64,000 nt of DNA, taken from Rhodeus uyekii. Lineage: Eukaryota; Chordata; Actinopteri; Cypriniformes; Acheilognathidae. The stretch spans positions 1,257,001 to 1,321,000 of the forward strand of contig JAWRVZ010000039.1 in assembly GCA_037043235.1 (NCBI GenBank), in the 5' to 3' direction. Below, in pieces: positions 24,801 to 37,690 of the stretch; positions within the stretch are counted from its first letter, which is position 1, and each line of letters opens with the position of its first letter. A program made the translations under genes and the position numbers. The notes under the pieces were generated by a model, which was not told the DNA's origin, did not search any database, and saw only the letters and a list, made by a program, of their open reading frames with translations.

Positions 24801-26584
24801 ATTATGTACTCTTTGATAAGAGCAGGGTGTACAAAATGATTGGGGGGAGAAACAACAGAGAAAGATAAAAACTTCTTAGTCATAAATCTGCTATAAACTT
24901 GAGTACGAGGGCGGTTTGGCCTTTTATTATTGACAGTCACACGCAGCAAGAGAGCGCGAAAACGAATGTTGCAGAAATGAGACGGTATCAGGCAGAGGTG
25001 AACCTGGCATAAAGGTGAAATACAGCCTGAGCTGCACATCTGCTTAAGCTGATCTGACATCTCAGCCGCCGAACGCTCTGACACCACTAAATGTCAAAGC
25101 TTTTTTACGGAAACTTTGCCCGTCTTTTAACACAGCCGTCAAAGACACTGATCCATCCAGACATTTATCACTGAGAAGGGCAACGTTTGCACCAAGATGC
25201 AGAAGTTTCAGGCTTACAAATCAGACATAGATGCATGACACGACTCCCTAATCAGGTGACATGCTGTGTACAGAATTTCAGGTCACATAAGTTGAAGGGA
25301 TAACGGTGCTTATAAAACTGAGGAAGAAAAGAATTACAGCTCTCTTGGTCAACGAACGCTCAATTTCCTAGAAAACGCACAATTCTATGGGACCCAGCAT
25401 GGTACCATCTCTTTCTGTCGACCTACCGACTCTTTAAATGTTAAAGCAATTTCCCACAGAGAAGCGGAGGAAGGAGAGTGCTTGATGGTTAATTGAGCCT
25501 TTTCACTGTAAAATCTCCTTTGCTCTTTTTCTTATTTCATAAATGGCCCTATTTTCATCTATCAATCCTCATGGCCTCGGTCACCTGCAGCATTGTTCAT
25601 TCTTAAAGGCGCGCTTTGAAATGACCTGACACGATTCCTCTTACTGTGAGGGTCCAGGTCATTTTTTAGATGACTCCAAGGCGTAACTGAGAGGGCAGGA
25701 TTCATTAGCCCGTCAACCGCTCAAAAGAGGCAGCTCATTACGTAGAAATTAATTAGCCATTCTCCCAGAGACAGCGTGTCCATCTATAATCAGATCTGTC
25801 TAGTCTTGCACGCCTGTCTAATGAAAATGTTTTAATTTTTTTCATACCAGACAAGGTGAACCTAAGGATCAAACAGAATAAAATATCAAAGAATCATCTT
25901 CTTCCAGAAGAAAAAAAAAATGGTGGGAATTGAATGATCGACGACACCATTTATACGCAGAATAGATTGAATTGTTTAATTTCGCTTTACAGCTATTCCG
26001 ACTCAACTGTCACAGTCAAGCTCACCAGGAGATCTGTTCTACTTTTATCTAGCACTAAATAAACTGCAAGGGCGGAACTGAAATAAAATCTGGAAGTGGC
26101 GAGCTCCAGATCATTTGGGATTCAGGGTCCAAAGCCGCACAGGCGGGCAGGGTCAGAAGGAAAGAGAAGTGTGTGAATGAGTCAAGGCAGGGCATGTCTA
26201 GACACATAAAACTACAACATTCCCATCTATCACAGAAATCCAGCTTATCAGTGCATGACAGCACTTACAGTGTCTCCATGAAGACCTTGCAGACAAATAA
26301 GGTCAAAGGACGACTTATACAGCGTATAAGATTGTATCATAAAATGCCTTGATTTAGACTTTACGGTCAAGCAGCAAATAAACTGACCATTTTGAGAGTC
26401 CTGATGGGTTTGAAAGACATTGACTGAATTCTGGTGTGACATTGCCATTTACAACCGGCTGGCTAAAGAATGCCCCTTTAACTTCAACTAGACGTGAACT
26501 ATCTGTAATAACTAGAAATAAAATCTGATAGAGATAACCACATTATTTTTTAATGGAAACCAATAACTTTATTCTCGGTTTAAA

Positions 26585-26591
<7 letters not shown>

Positions 26592-26624
<33 letters not shown>

Positions 26625-26636
26625 TCCTATATATAC
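26592..26636. repeat. TA and T-rich simple repeat beside Tc1 relic
   Basis: A TA run followed by a T run, abutting the Tc1-like end at about 26635. Confidence 0.8.
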
Positions 26637-27487
26637 ACACACTCACCTAAAGGATTATTAGAAACACCTGTTCAATTTCTCATTAATGCAATTATCTAAT
26701 CAACCAATCACATGGCAGTTGCGTCAATGCATTTACTGGTGTGGTCCTGGCAACACAATCTCCTGAACTCCAAACGGAATGTAAGAATGGGAAAGAAAGA
26801 TGATTTAAGCAATTTTTACCATTTTGATTGTTTGGATTGTTTGTGTGTGTCAGACGGGCCAGTCTGAGTGTTTCACAATCTGCTTAGTTACTGGGATTTT
26901 CACACACAAAGAATGGTGTGAAAATGGAAAAACATGCAGTATGCGGCAGTCCCGTGGGTGAAAATGCCTTGTTGATGCTAGAGGTCAGAGGAGAATGGGC
27001 TGACTGATTCAAGCTGATAGAATAACAACTTTGACTGAAATAACCACTTGTTACAACGTCGTTTAAATGCCATGGCCTGCCTGAGCATTGTTTCTGACCA
27101 TGTCCATCCCTTTATAACCACCATGTACCCATCCTCTGATGGCTGCTTCCAGCAGGATAATGCAACATGTCATAAAGCTTGAATCATTTCAAATTGGTTT
27201 CTTGAACACGACAATGAGTTCACTGTACTAAAATGGCCCACAGTCACCAGATCTCAACCCAATAGAGCATCTTTGGGATGAGGTGGAACGGGAGCTTCAT
27301 GCCCTGGATGTGCATCCCACAAATCTCTATCAACTGCAAGATGCTATCCTATCAATATGAGCCAACATTTCTGAAGAATGCTTTCAGCACCTTGTTGAAT
27401 CAATGCCACGTAGAATTAAGGCAGTTCTGAAGGCGAAAGAGTGTCAAACACAGTATTAGTATGGTGTTCCTAATAATTCTTTAGGTG
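26635..27487 (+). mobile_element. Tc1/mariner-like relic with transposase C-terminus
   Basis: The ends are ACTCACCTAAAGGATTATTA and the inverse TAATAATTCTTTAGGTGTA, in TA-rich flanks. Near the right end the frame reads PDLNPIEHLWDEVERELHAL, the last-acidic-residue motif of Tc1 transposases, then a TGA stop at about 27358 and further ISEECFQHLVESMP. Several frameshifts and a missing middle make it non-functional. A second copy of this family is at 62969-63650. Confidence 0.85.
27241..27450 (+). pseudogene. Tc1 transposase C-terminal fragment
   Basis: It contains SPDLNPIEHLWDE, with the third catalytic acidic residue context of DDE transposases, followed by an in-frame TGA and the conserved tail ...EECFQHLVESMPRRIKAVL. 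It is dead by stop codon and upstream degradation. Confidence 0.85.

Positions 27488-27490
<3 letters not shown>

Positions 27491-27533
<43 letters not shown>
27491..27533. repeat. TA dinucleotide repeat
   Basis: About 21 TA units at the right flank of the Tc1 relic. TA repeats also occur at its left flank, consistent with insertion into a TA tract. Confidence 0.95.
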
Positions 27534-27538
<5 letters not shown>

Positions 27539-27633
27539 ATGTCAACTGGCCATTAACTTTAATTTACACATAAATGTCTTGTTGTGCTTCTATGACGTGC
27601 TTGGTGAATGTGACTTTTGGTCTAATGAAAGTA

Positions 27634-28718
27634 CAGTAATACCTCGGTTTACGAGTTTAATTCGTTCCAAAAGCGAGCTCATAAACCAAAATGCTCGTAC
27701 ACCAAAACAATTTCTCCCATAAGAACGCACTAAAAATCCCTTGATTCGTTCCACACGACCATAAATGCCCATTTTAAATATTTTTTTGGTTTTAACTTAT
27801 TAATTACATTTAAAATTATAACCATTAAGATCTCATATAAATACTAATTAAGTATTTTTAGAGTTTAACTGTCATTATTAACTATTTACTGTAACACGCA
27901 CTTTACCTCTTCACTGCATGGAGAGGGGAGGGGGGGGGGGGGGGTTGGGTGGGGTGTTACTGCTTATATATTTCACTACATTGTAGTTGCTTCTTTTAAT
28001 AACCAGACAGGTTCCTTCTCATTCAGAGATTTTATTGAGAACTATCGGATTGCGGTTCTGGCCTCAACCACACCGAACATAACAGAATAATCAAAACTAT
28101 CTCTGCTTCGCAGCTCTCTCTCTAATCCCTCAGAACTCAACTCTCTCTAGCGCCGACTGAAACCCCGCCCTCTTAAAGTGACAAGACTGTTAACTTAACA
28201 CTTATTGAACACATCAGATTAACTAGTTCCTTCAACATTTGTAACAATATTACAACGTCAAGAATAGCGATCACAATTAATGCAACAACACGAGGTAAAA
28301 ACGCTGTAAATCACTTATGTATATGATCTGTACAGAGTTATAACTGTTATAGTATGCTGTTCTCTAAAAGTGTATGGCCCTTTAAGAATGTCATTGGGTG
28401 CGTTGGACTGTGAACACACGTGAGTCTCATTAGTATGCAATGTGTGGTGTTGGTAACATGCTCCATTAATAAAGTTTCATCATATTCACATGTAATCATA
28501 TTCACAACAACTTATAAAATAATGCACTGTGGTGAATGATGCACCCATACTGAGAGACACTGAGAGAATGAACGAGTTAAGGGATGATAAAGGGATCTTT
28601 TCTACGCAAAACTGCGCATGGGTGAGGGAAAAAATTTTCTCGTACACCGATTCGACCCTCCATGCTCGTACACCGATTTGCTCGTATACCAAGTCACTCG
28701 TAAACCGAGGTATTACTG
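27634..28718. mobile_element. Tigger/pogo-like element with perfect inverted ends
   Basis: The left end starts CAGTAATACCTCGGTTTACG, and the right end is its exact complement over 23 bp. TA flanks both sides (27632-27633 and 28719-28720). Subterminal repeats of the CTCGTACACC word lie at both ends. The interior has no transposase similarity that I can see. It contains a G tract (27930-27944) and about 500 bp of different character (27955-28456) that might be a separate LTR-like insertion. Confidence 0.88.
27923..27956 (+). repeat. G-rich tract with 15-G run
   Basis: GAGGGGA, then a 15-G run, then TTGGGTGGGGTG. Four or more G runs close together could fold as a quadruplex in principle. It is also a likely sequencing weak point. 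Confidence 0.85.
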
Positions 28719-31700
28719 TACATAGAATGTAGCAGACGAAAGAAGTGAGAAGTGGAGACCTGCTTTAGCTGAGGATGTGTGTCAGTGGGTGAGCGCGTGT
28801 ATCTCAGCTGGTGATCCTTTGCCCTGCAGGGTTAATCTCCTCTGGGAGGGGCGAGCGGCAGGGTGGAGGATATTACAGAAGCTTCCTCAGCCATCACTAC
28901 ACACTGCAGCTCGCCATGCACGGCTGGGCTCAACCCAGATCAGCCGACTTTATCACGGCTCAACTACACAACTGCCTCATACTGGGGCAGGACAACGATC
29001 CTCAGCACATAACACCTCATCTAAAGCATTTTCCAAATAGTTTAGCCACAACACATGAATATGCCCATGTGCTCCCTCTGCAGTGCCGTATAAGAGAGAC
29101 AACATCTCAAGCTTCTGACATTTAAGTGGTGGGGCAAGAGCGGTGAAGCAAAAGGGGTGATTGCCTGTTGAAAGGCCAGTCAGACCCCAACAGCCTCCAT
29201 TTCTAACCTCACTCCATCAGCCTTACCTTGTTTGTGTTTAACCTTTATCCAGACGCAAAGGGGTGTGGTGAGGGTCCTTTCATTGTGATCTGAATTATTG
29301 AGAGGTCTACATTTTTAATGTGCGTGTCTTTGATAGAGGTTCCCATTTAGAGAATCTGTCATACGTCAAACTATATGGCCCGTTGAACGTTGGGATGGGA
29401 CAGGCATGTTAGATCCGCATGGAAGGTATAGCAGAAAACTACTTGCTGAAAACACACGACAAGAGATCAAAGATCAAAGCACTAAAGAAAAGAGTTTGAT
29501 GTGTTCATACTCTAATGCTCACACCCCAAAGCCTTAGAAAAAGCCAAGGCGATCAAAGAATGCTCATCCATGTTGAAACACAGCCAGTTCTCTTTCTAGA
29601 CATGCCTGGCATGACCATGTTAAAAACTGATATTCAAAAAAAAGAAGAAAATTCAGAAATGGTTTTCCATTGTGGGGAGTTTTCTCAGAGTAAAGTAAAA
29701 GGAAGGAGGAAAAATGAAAACAAATGTAATAATGCAAACAGAAACAGCATTTAACCTCACTGATTGCAGAAAAAATCAAGAGGACCTTCTTCGTTTTATC
29801 TTGTAGGTCAATGAGAATTATATATAACCTCAATATGATGAAGTACAAGGCCTGGTTTTAACATCGTCAGGGACATTTTGTTCTCAAATTATAGAGGTGT
29901 TTTTGGAAACAAAATGAAACTGCCTCTTATAGCTCATCAGTTGTTCTTGCTTAAAAAGAGAATTTTATTTAAATATATAAATACACACCCTTTGTACACT
30001 GAATAAAAGTGTCCAACAAAATGTAATGAAATTCTTATTGAAATTTGTTTAATAAAAGTTATTTTACAGCATGTTCATGCTGGTCATTTAAAAAAAAAAT
30101 CTAAAGTCTCCCCAAAGACAAGCCCTCCAATATAAATATAATAATTGTTATTATCAATACATAGTAATACGATCATTTTAATGTTAACTATTATAAATAT
30201 TATTAATTGCATTAACTAACTTTAAATCTAGAAGCTAACATTTTAAATCTAAAACTGTCGTAGATTCACGTTATTTGAATATGCATACATTCAAATTTGA
30301 CACACTCCAATTTATGAAAGTTGCAGTTTTTAATCTTTAACTAAAATAAAAAAATTCTAAGTTAATTCAAAAAAGTTAAAATAAAATATCAAATATAAGA
30401 TGAAAAACTAAAAATAAGAAATGCTACCTTGGCAACTAACTGAAATAAATCAGTATAAGTTAAAGTATTAAAATGACTAAAACTAATGCTGCATTCACAC
30501 CATGTCATAATTACAAAATAAATAAATTTTGTGTGTGCTTTCAAATTGCTCTTGATTGGTCTTTGAATACACTTTGAATCTGCAGTGGTCAGGGGATCCA
30601 GCAGCTACATGGTACAAGTCATAGCTCTTAGAAAATTACACATTGTTCTACAAGCTTGTGAAGGCTTTTTATAGTTAAGAAGCGTTACGCAGTTATGAAA
30701 GCACCATATAACAGACATAATTCATTCATTGACATTAAATCTGACGTCACATTTTGACATGCTATATAAATACTTTTGTAGGAGAAGATAATTATGGTGT
30801 GTTTAATCAAACAAAGCTCTCATCCAGCATCCAGCACTTTGTGTATAGTGTACAAGTCATGTGGAGTACTTAAATTATGCATTTGTGCAGCTTGACAGCA
30901 TCTGGTCACCAGGAATGACAACAGGTTGAATAAATAATCAAAATAATTTTTGTCCATCCTCAACTCAACGGTACAGCCATGTCAGTGTGTATTACCTTAG
31001 ATCTCAATCCCTGCTTGGTTCTTTTCCTTCCTTGTTTGCCATTACATCAATGCTAAGGCAAGTGTAAACCCAGTAGCAAAATTAGCTGCTCTTGCGTGTG
31101 CACATCCACCCAGCAAAGCAGCTGGAGAACATTAAATTGAACCGGAAACAGGGGGAGCAGGGCCTTAGGAGCCAAGTAATTGGAAGTTTTGTAAAGAAAC
31201 AGAGAGCCTTTATGAAATATGTGCTGTCTGGCTCCTGTGGATGATTGCTATGAGTCTAATGGGGGAATGTGCAGCTTCTTTTCTATGAAAGCTGAACACC
31301 ACTGATTAACCCACACACTCATAGAGACAGAGAGAAAGAGGGGGTGGAGTGTAAACGACTTTCTTATTCAAAAGGCATATTAAGGATGTGCAAAAAATGA
31401 TATTATGCCACTGCAAACCCGCCACAGTTCATTAGCTCACAGAAACAAAAGAATTTGCCTGTATACATTCATTTGTCATTTTATCGCCCAGCGTAACGAA
31501 CGAAAATGTGGCGCAGGGCAGGGCGCATCAGCTCTCCGTAACCTTTTCTGTTGTGCTGATCGCTCCTTGATGACTCTGTTAAAAGACTATTAGCAGAGAA
31601 TTATCCAAGTCATTCTGCAATGTAATTATGCAGCCTATTGACAGCAGCTGTCATTTTCAGGCTAACATGAGCATATTATGTTGACATGAGATAACAAGGA

Positions 31701-31927
31701 ATGTTTCCCCTTCAGTGCACAGAGAGTCTCTTCTAATAGAAAGCAATGATTGAGAGCTCCCTACTCCCAGAGTCCTAATCGTTCGTGCCAATCTAATCAG
31801 TAAGTGTACACTCATAAACAGGTTTGTCTAGAGTGCTGGATCCATGCCAGCCGGAGACACTGGCACAAGTGCAATTAGCAGGAAGTAGATGAAGCAGATG
31901 TTTAGAGGTTGACGTAGGACAGCTCAC

Positions 31928-32117
31928 CTTGGTAACGCAGCAGCAAGGAGCTGGACTGTGGCTGCCGGCTGCAGAAGTGGATGGATATTTGGTTGCTCCA
32001 GCTGCGTACCACCAGACCTTTCAGTAAGATGGACTCATTGGCCAGCACAGAAGGTTCCCTGCTGCCCAAGTCTTCGAATCTGACCACGTCACCCTCAACC
32101 AGGCTCACGTTCATCAC
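31928..32117 (-). CDS. sez6: sez6 exon: CUB1, second half
   Basis: This 190-bp exon holds 63 codons plus one base, from VMNVSLVEGDVV to SSSLLLRYQ. The acceptor is a long pyrimidine tract then aacatcaag, an AAG rather than the commoner CAG or TAG. The donor is CAA G|gtgagc. NVS and NES are potential N-glycosylation sites. The closing LLLRYQ, followed by A from the next exon, is the usual CUB-to-Sushi junction in this family. The segment IHFCSRQ contains a cysteine that I do not expect in this half of CUB1. The reading frame stays open for some 30 codons upstream into the intron, but that part has no CUB similarity and is not coding. Confidence 0.88.
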
Positions 32118-32848
32118 CTTGATGTTATAAGAGAAGAAGAAAGAGAGCAGAGACATGGTTAAAGAACTAATGAAATCAAAGTGAGCTTTGTGGCCTTTAA
32201 CTTTCCGTGGCAATGGACACTTTTCAGCTATGGTTCCTGCAGATTTATAAAAAACTCTTTACCAACAGTGGACATATATGCATAACAGTAGAATTCTGTC
32301 ATTTCTGTAATGCTTCTTTTCATGAAAGAATATCGTGAACATTCACATCACAGTGTAATTTCAACCACATCTAAAATTTTCCATTGTGTTTAATGTTCGG
32401 GGAAATAACGGTGATGGACATTATATTTTTAATCTTTTTGGAATAAAAAGGTTGACATTTTTATCTTGCTCTGGCTATTCAATATCTTGCATTTTGTGTA
32501 TCCTCTGTTGATGTTGTTATAAGCTGAAATAAAATATAAAAGGAAGAAAGAAACTTTTTTCTAAATGGTTCAGACATTTTTGAAATAAAAATTATAATGA
32601 AAACTTTAAATAACGTTTACGTTTTAAAAAAGGGGGAGGAGACTGAAAGAAACTCTGGGCTTACCACAGAGTAAGTTACAATGAATAAAGGTTACCTCTC
32701 TTTCAGAAATGGGCTTGATTTACTTGACTTGCCTTCTCAGGCTTAACATACCGCCCATTCTGAAATGGAAAAACCAGAGTTTCCATAATTTCAGTGTTAA
32801 AATACTCAGAGTTTTCCCTTTCCGAAACAGGTTTCTGGTCAGAGAGGT

Positions 32849-33110
32849 TGTAACACTTGTTCCTGTCTGTCTGGGTCTTCTTTGTCACTTCCTGTCATTC
32901 TTGTTAATGTTTCACTTCCTGCGTGTCATATCACTTGTCACTTCCTGTCAGTCGTGTCATCTGTACAACAGGTCATTGTTTCACTCCCTGTACCCTTTGT
33001 GTGATCACTTAATTGTTAGTCTACCCAGGTGTTTGTCATTCCCTCGTGTGTATAAAACACTCTTGCATTTCCCTTGTGTTTGTCGGTGGTTGAAGGTACT
33101 GATGTATGTT
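32849..33110 (+). mobile_element. LTR-like fragment
   Basis: From TGTAACACTTGTTCCTGTC it carries repeated CACTTCCTGTCA-type words, a promoter-like GTGTATAAAACACTC and the pyrimidine-rich style of the other LTRs. The right end and target duplication are not readable. The 146-codon frame here is repeat text. Confidence 0.5.
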
Positions 33111-36100
33111 GTTAGTAGTGTATGTGATGAGATGCGGGTGTGCATGTAATCAGTCTCATGTCTCAGAGTGTCAGTGGGAATTGTAGTCCAAATGAGAGTC
33201 AATATTCTGGAGAGGTCTCCCTCTGGTAATCCGGAGGAAGCAGAGAGGGAGCCTCATCTGTATCAGAAGTTCTCTTTTATTTGTCAACAAAAGTCAACTG
33301 GATGATGCAAAACGTTTCATCACGGGGCTGGGGGGAACAGAAAGAAAATAATAAAATACTATGCTCCTAGTCATCCAGTTTGAGATGTTGACATGGATGT
33401 TTTTCAGATTTTCCGTCACTGTGTTCTTTCCATATTTATGTTTGTTTTCAGACTTTAATCACTGCCTACAATGAGCTGGACCCTTCACTGGAAGCCAAAA
33501 GTAGCTCTCTCCCACCAAACGTTTACTCTAGTTCTTGCCAATAAAGGTTAACACCTTTAAGAAGTATTTCTTATTAAAGTAAGGCGATATTTGACGCTGG
33601 TACGCGTATCCACAGCAGACTGGTGGGAGTGGTCTTGGATGGCAACATTCCCAGTGCTTTATGGGTATTAAAGTTTTCCTACCGATTTGGCGAAAGGGAA
33701 GACAACAGCCTTTTTTCTTTGTTTCAGCCAGGTAGCACAGATTTTTTTTTTATTATAAAATGTTCGCTTTGATTTTTTTGAAAGCCCATTTTGCCAGCGG
33801 TGAAGTACCCCTTTACAATAAAAAAATTTCCGGAGATAAAAAGTGGCTCCTCCAAGGTTTCGAATGTGCTTCATTCAAACAGAAGCAAAACTGTGTTTGT
33901 AAAGTGATTTAATAGGGATAAGAATGCTTAAAGGTGGAAAAGTTTGGACAATATACAAAAGCAGTAGGAGAGATTGACGTGTTTTCAGCTATGCAGAGAT
34001 AGCAGTGGGGTGACACATTCTGCCACACTGACTGCACTCATAATGGTGTTGGCTTGTCTGTCTGCCAAGCTGCATGGTAATTGCACCACGGGCAATCTCC
34101 TGTCTGCTGAAACCAGCATGCATATCCTCACCTGTCACTAATAGAAAGCCACAGCCACCCATTACTTCTCGTACTGCCCGTCTTCCACTTTAGACAACAC
34201 ATGCAACAACTGCATGAGCCAATATCCCAATACAGCAGCGTGGGTGGGAGTCGTGACACGGAGCGGAGTAAAAAAGTGTGAGTCTGAGGAATAATTACAA
34301 TCACGTTAAATGAAAAAGTCAGACCTATTCAACTAGCGAAACTGTGCCATTGTGGGTGATCTCAGATCAACTGGGATGTGCCCTTGCGCTCCTCTCAGGT
34401 AATGAAAGTGTCTTTAATCAGATGCAGGCAAATGAATGTAACCCAAGGAGTGACCCTGCCTAGACGCAGACGTGACGATAGGTTAATGAGGCCTCGCACA
34501 CGTCGCACCTCAATCTAGGCACTTCAAACTCTTTACGACAAGAAGACACATCAAATTCTCAGCACAAATTAATGCATATTTTAGCATCAGGAAAGTTTTG
34601 TAAAAAGCAGTACCCAGCTATTTAAATTAGGCTACTGCAAAAAAAGAGGATAAAATAAATATTCCTGGAAACACCCTTAAAAGGCCCCTGAGTGCTTTAA
34701 AGGCAACAGGTGACAACCTGATGATGTGTACTACAGAATAAATTCACGCTTAATAAAGCCGGAGCTGCAATGTGCTGAAGCAGTCTATAAAACAAAAGTG
34801 CATTACAAAGTAATCACATTACACTAAAAGCCCTTGGATAATAAAACGTTTCCAGAATATTGCTCGCCATAATCCAATTTGCGTTGGCACGGGGCCCGAC
34901 CGTCTACCCCACGCATGTAATCCCTCGCATAAACATGACTGTCAGTCAGATGCAGACGTTGGCGTGTAAATATGCAGCCGCTGTGTCATTCGGGGTCAGT
35001 GTTGATTAAAATGTTTGCTGCTTTTTACACAGAGCACAACAGACAGATTCAGAATAAAGGGAAATTAAGTCAATTATCCCATCCCTCCTGGCCTATCCAG
35101 GGGCCACATATGCTATCGAATGAACTGGCAGAAACAGGAAGCCTGGTGTTTTGTGCCCCAAATGTACAGATATTAAAACATCGATATGAAGGGATGTCAG
35201 TATTTTCTCTTGCTATAAGATAACACGAATTTAACTTAGTATAAACTAATTTAATATATTTTAAAGTGTAATTTATTCCTGTGATGTTACAGATGAATTT
35301 TCACCAGGTATTACTGCAGTCTTCAGAAAGTGTGGTACTTTTTTACACATCCCAGCATAAATGGTCTTGTTATTAAAGTGGATATGTTCACAAATGTTAT
35401 GTTGTCTCACCTAATGCAGCAAAACATACCTTTACTTCAAATTCTGAGTGGATTATCGCCAGAAATCATCAAATATGTGATGTGTGACTGATAGCATTGC
35501 TCAATGCTACAAAACTATTTTGCAAATAGAAAAACCTATTTATATTAGTTTTGACGCTCTCAAGATCACAATCACCAAATTTGTTTGTTTCTCAGTTTGT
35601 GATGAGAGTATTCGCGAAAGTGCAGAATTCAGTCAGAATTCAATTTATAGGCCATTGCATTCATAAGCTTAACAGAGTCATCTATGCTTAGTTATAGTGT
35701 GCAACACTGTAAAATCCGTAGAAAGTATGATGCAACATGAGCAGAATATGGCTAAACTTTCCCCAGGCGTACACACGATACGCCTATGCTTACATGTCTT
35801 TTAAGTTATTTGTCATTTTCTAGCACGGCACCTATGACAAGCTGTCAGGGCCCAAAACAGTGTCACTACAAACAGTTGTTCAGTGTGGTTCTGTACACCA
35901 TGTGGATTAACATAAATATGGTTATCATTACCAGAATTGTTTTGGGAAAAACGTTGTATCTAGAATACAATGTCACTCCAGAAAAGAACTGAACTGTGTG
36001 TGTAGAGTGGAATTTAGGATTCAGAACAAGTGTGACAACTGTATTTAGTTGCAGTGTATGTGCATGGCCTAAGAGAGAAACACTGATACAGTGTATCAGC

Positions 36101-37333
36101 ACTAGTACTAGTATCAGCACTCTGAGCGCAGGCGGATAGTTAATTAATCTGGAGATGCATGCTGTGTCACATTAACAGAGAATTAGCAGAAAACCCCTTC
36201 AGCTATGTCTGAGTTTGAAAAAAGGGATCCTGCTCCCCTGCCTTCCTGTGCTGTGCTGAATCTGATTTCCTGTTTACAGCAATAAAAAATTCAGAATAAT
36301 TGAGGTGACACCTCATAAATAAACAAGCGTTATTTGCAGGTGATATGAATCACCTTATGAAATCTGAGTGAGAGAAACAGAGCAAAGAAAGGAACAGAGT
36401 CAGAGCCGTGGTATAGCGAGTTCACGGGGATGATCTGTGTTAATGTCATTCCTCACCACTGGCCAAAAGCCAATAAACAAACATAAAAAATGAAAGGGAC
36501 AGAAAAGTGAGAAATAAGATTAAGGGACAAAAAGAGCAAAGGAAAGAGGAGTGATGTCTATGTGCCCAGCTCCTTCAGTAGCTGTGTGTCCAGCAGAGCT
36601 TCTTTAATCATGTCTGTTGCCTTAAAGCTAATGAGAGAACTGGCTTTGTCTCTTTTTCCAAACAGAACCTATCTGACACACATAACACCTCTCTGGTACA
36701 GAGTAAACGTCTGATTTACAAATAAATACCAGACAGATACCTGGTTAAAGGTCATTAAGGTCAACAGGTCACTTTTCACAGGCCCCTTGTTCAAGTCTTT
36801 TAATAATACTTTTTACTAAAGTTTCTTTAGGAAATCATAAGAAGCAATACCAGTTCATTCTTCGATTTTCCTCTAAGTATATTGGAGTAAGAATGAAATG
36901 GTATTTTCTTCACTCAAATTTTCAGTCAGAGTTTGAACATTTTTCCTCTAAAAAACTCTGATTTTATATACAACAATGCACAGTGACATGATTGGCTGTA
37001 TGTTGCTGCACATCTAGCTGTAATATTCTAACACCACATTGCTTCACACTGTACAAGTTTGGCACTGCAATGTGGGGTTGACACTGCAAAAGGCTGCTAA
37101 CCGTCCTCCAGAGCAGGAATTCATAGCCCCAGGTAAAAAAGTGGTGCTAACCTTGCTTCTAACCGGTTCCTTTAACCGGGATTAAAAGCAGTGTTTAGAA
37201 AAACAATAACCTGGGTTAAACGAAGTGTGAAAAGCCAAGATAAATTACATCAAAAATAACGTAGTGCAATAACATATGTAAAAAGAGGAAGGACAAAATG
37301 ATAGTTTTCCATAAATAAATAAATTCCATTATA

Positions 37334-37690
37334 CAGTAATTCCTTGCAACTTCGCGGTTCAAGTTTCGTGGCCTCAGCGCATCGCGGATTTTTCAAAAAT
37401 ATTAATCGAAAAATTGAAATTCAAAAATACCGTCATATCGGTAGCCGTATTGCGGAAAGCAGCGTTGTGTCATCGTGATGCGAGAGGAACGGTTTCCCAG
37501 GATGCCAGACAAAGAGAGAAACTCTCTCAGAGGCTTTGTACACACCCACGGCACTCAGACAAGACACGTGATTGGTTCCCGGCGCGAGATCGACGAAAGA
37601 GAGCACGAGTGGAGTGGGAGCCTCTTCGCCTCTCTCAGAAGCAAATGTTGACGATGAGGCGCTACGTACTATACGTACTATGTTAAAAAA
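37334..37690. mobile_element. Tigger-like fragment, one end
   Basis: The left end CAGTAATTCCTTGCAACTTC follows TA, then come CGCGGTTCAAG and CATCGCGGATTTTTC, a common Tigger subterminal pattern. The interior is GC-richer than its surroundings. The right end is not identifiable, and the limit is approximate. Confidence 0.55.

Noticed and set aside
32709..33149. 146-codon plus-strand frame
   Set aside because: Most of it lies in pyrimidine-rich LTR-like text with repeated CACTTCCTGTCA words. No domain features.
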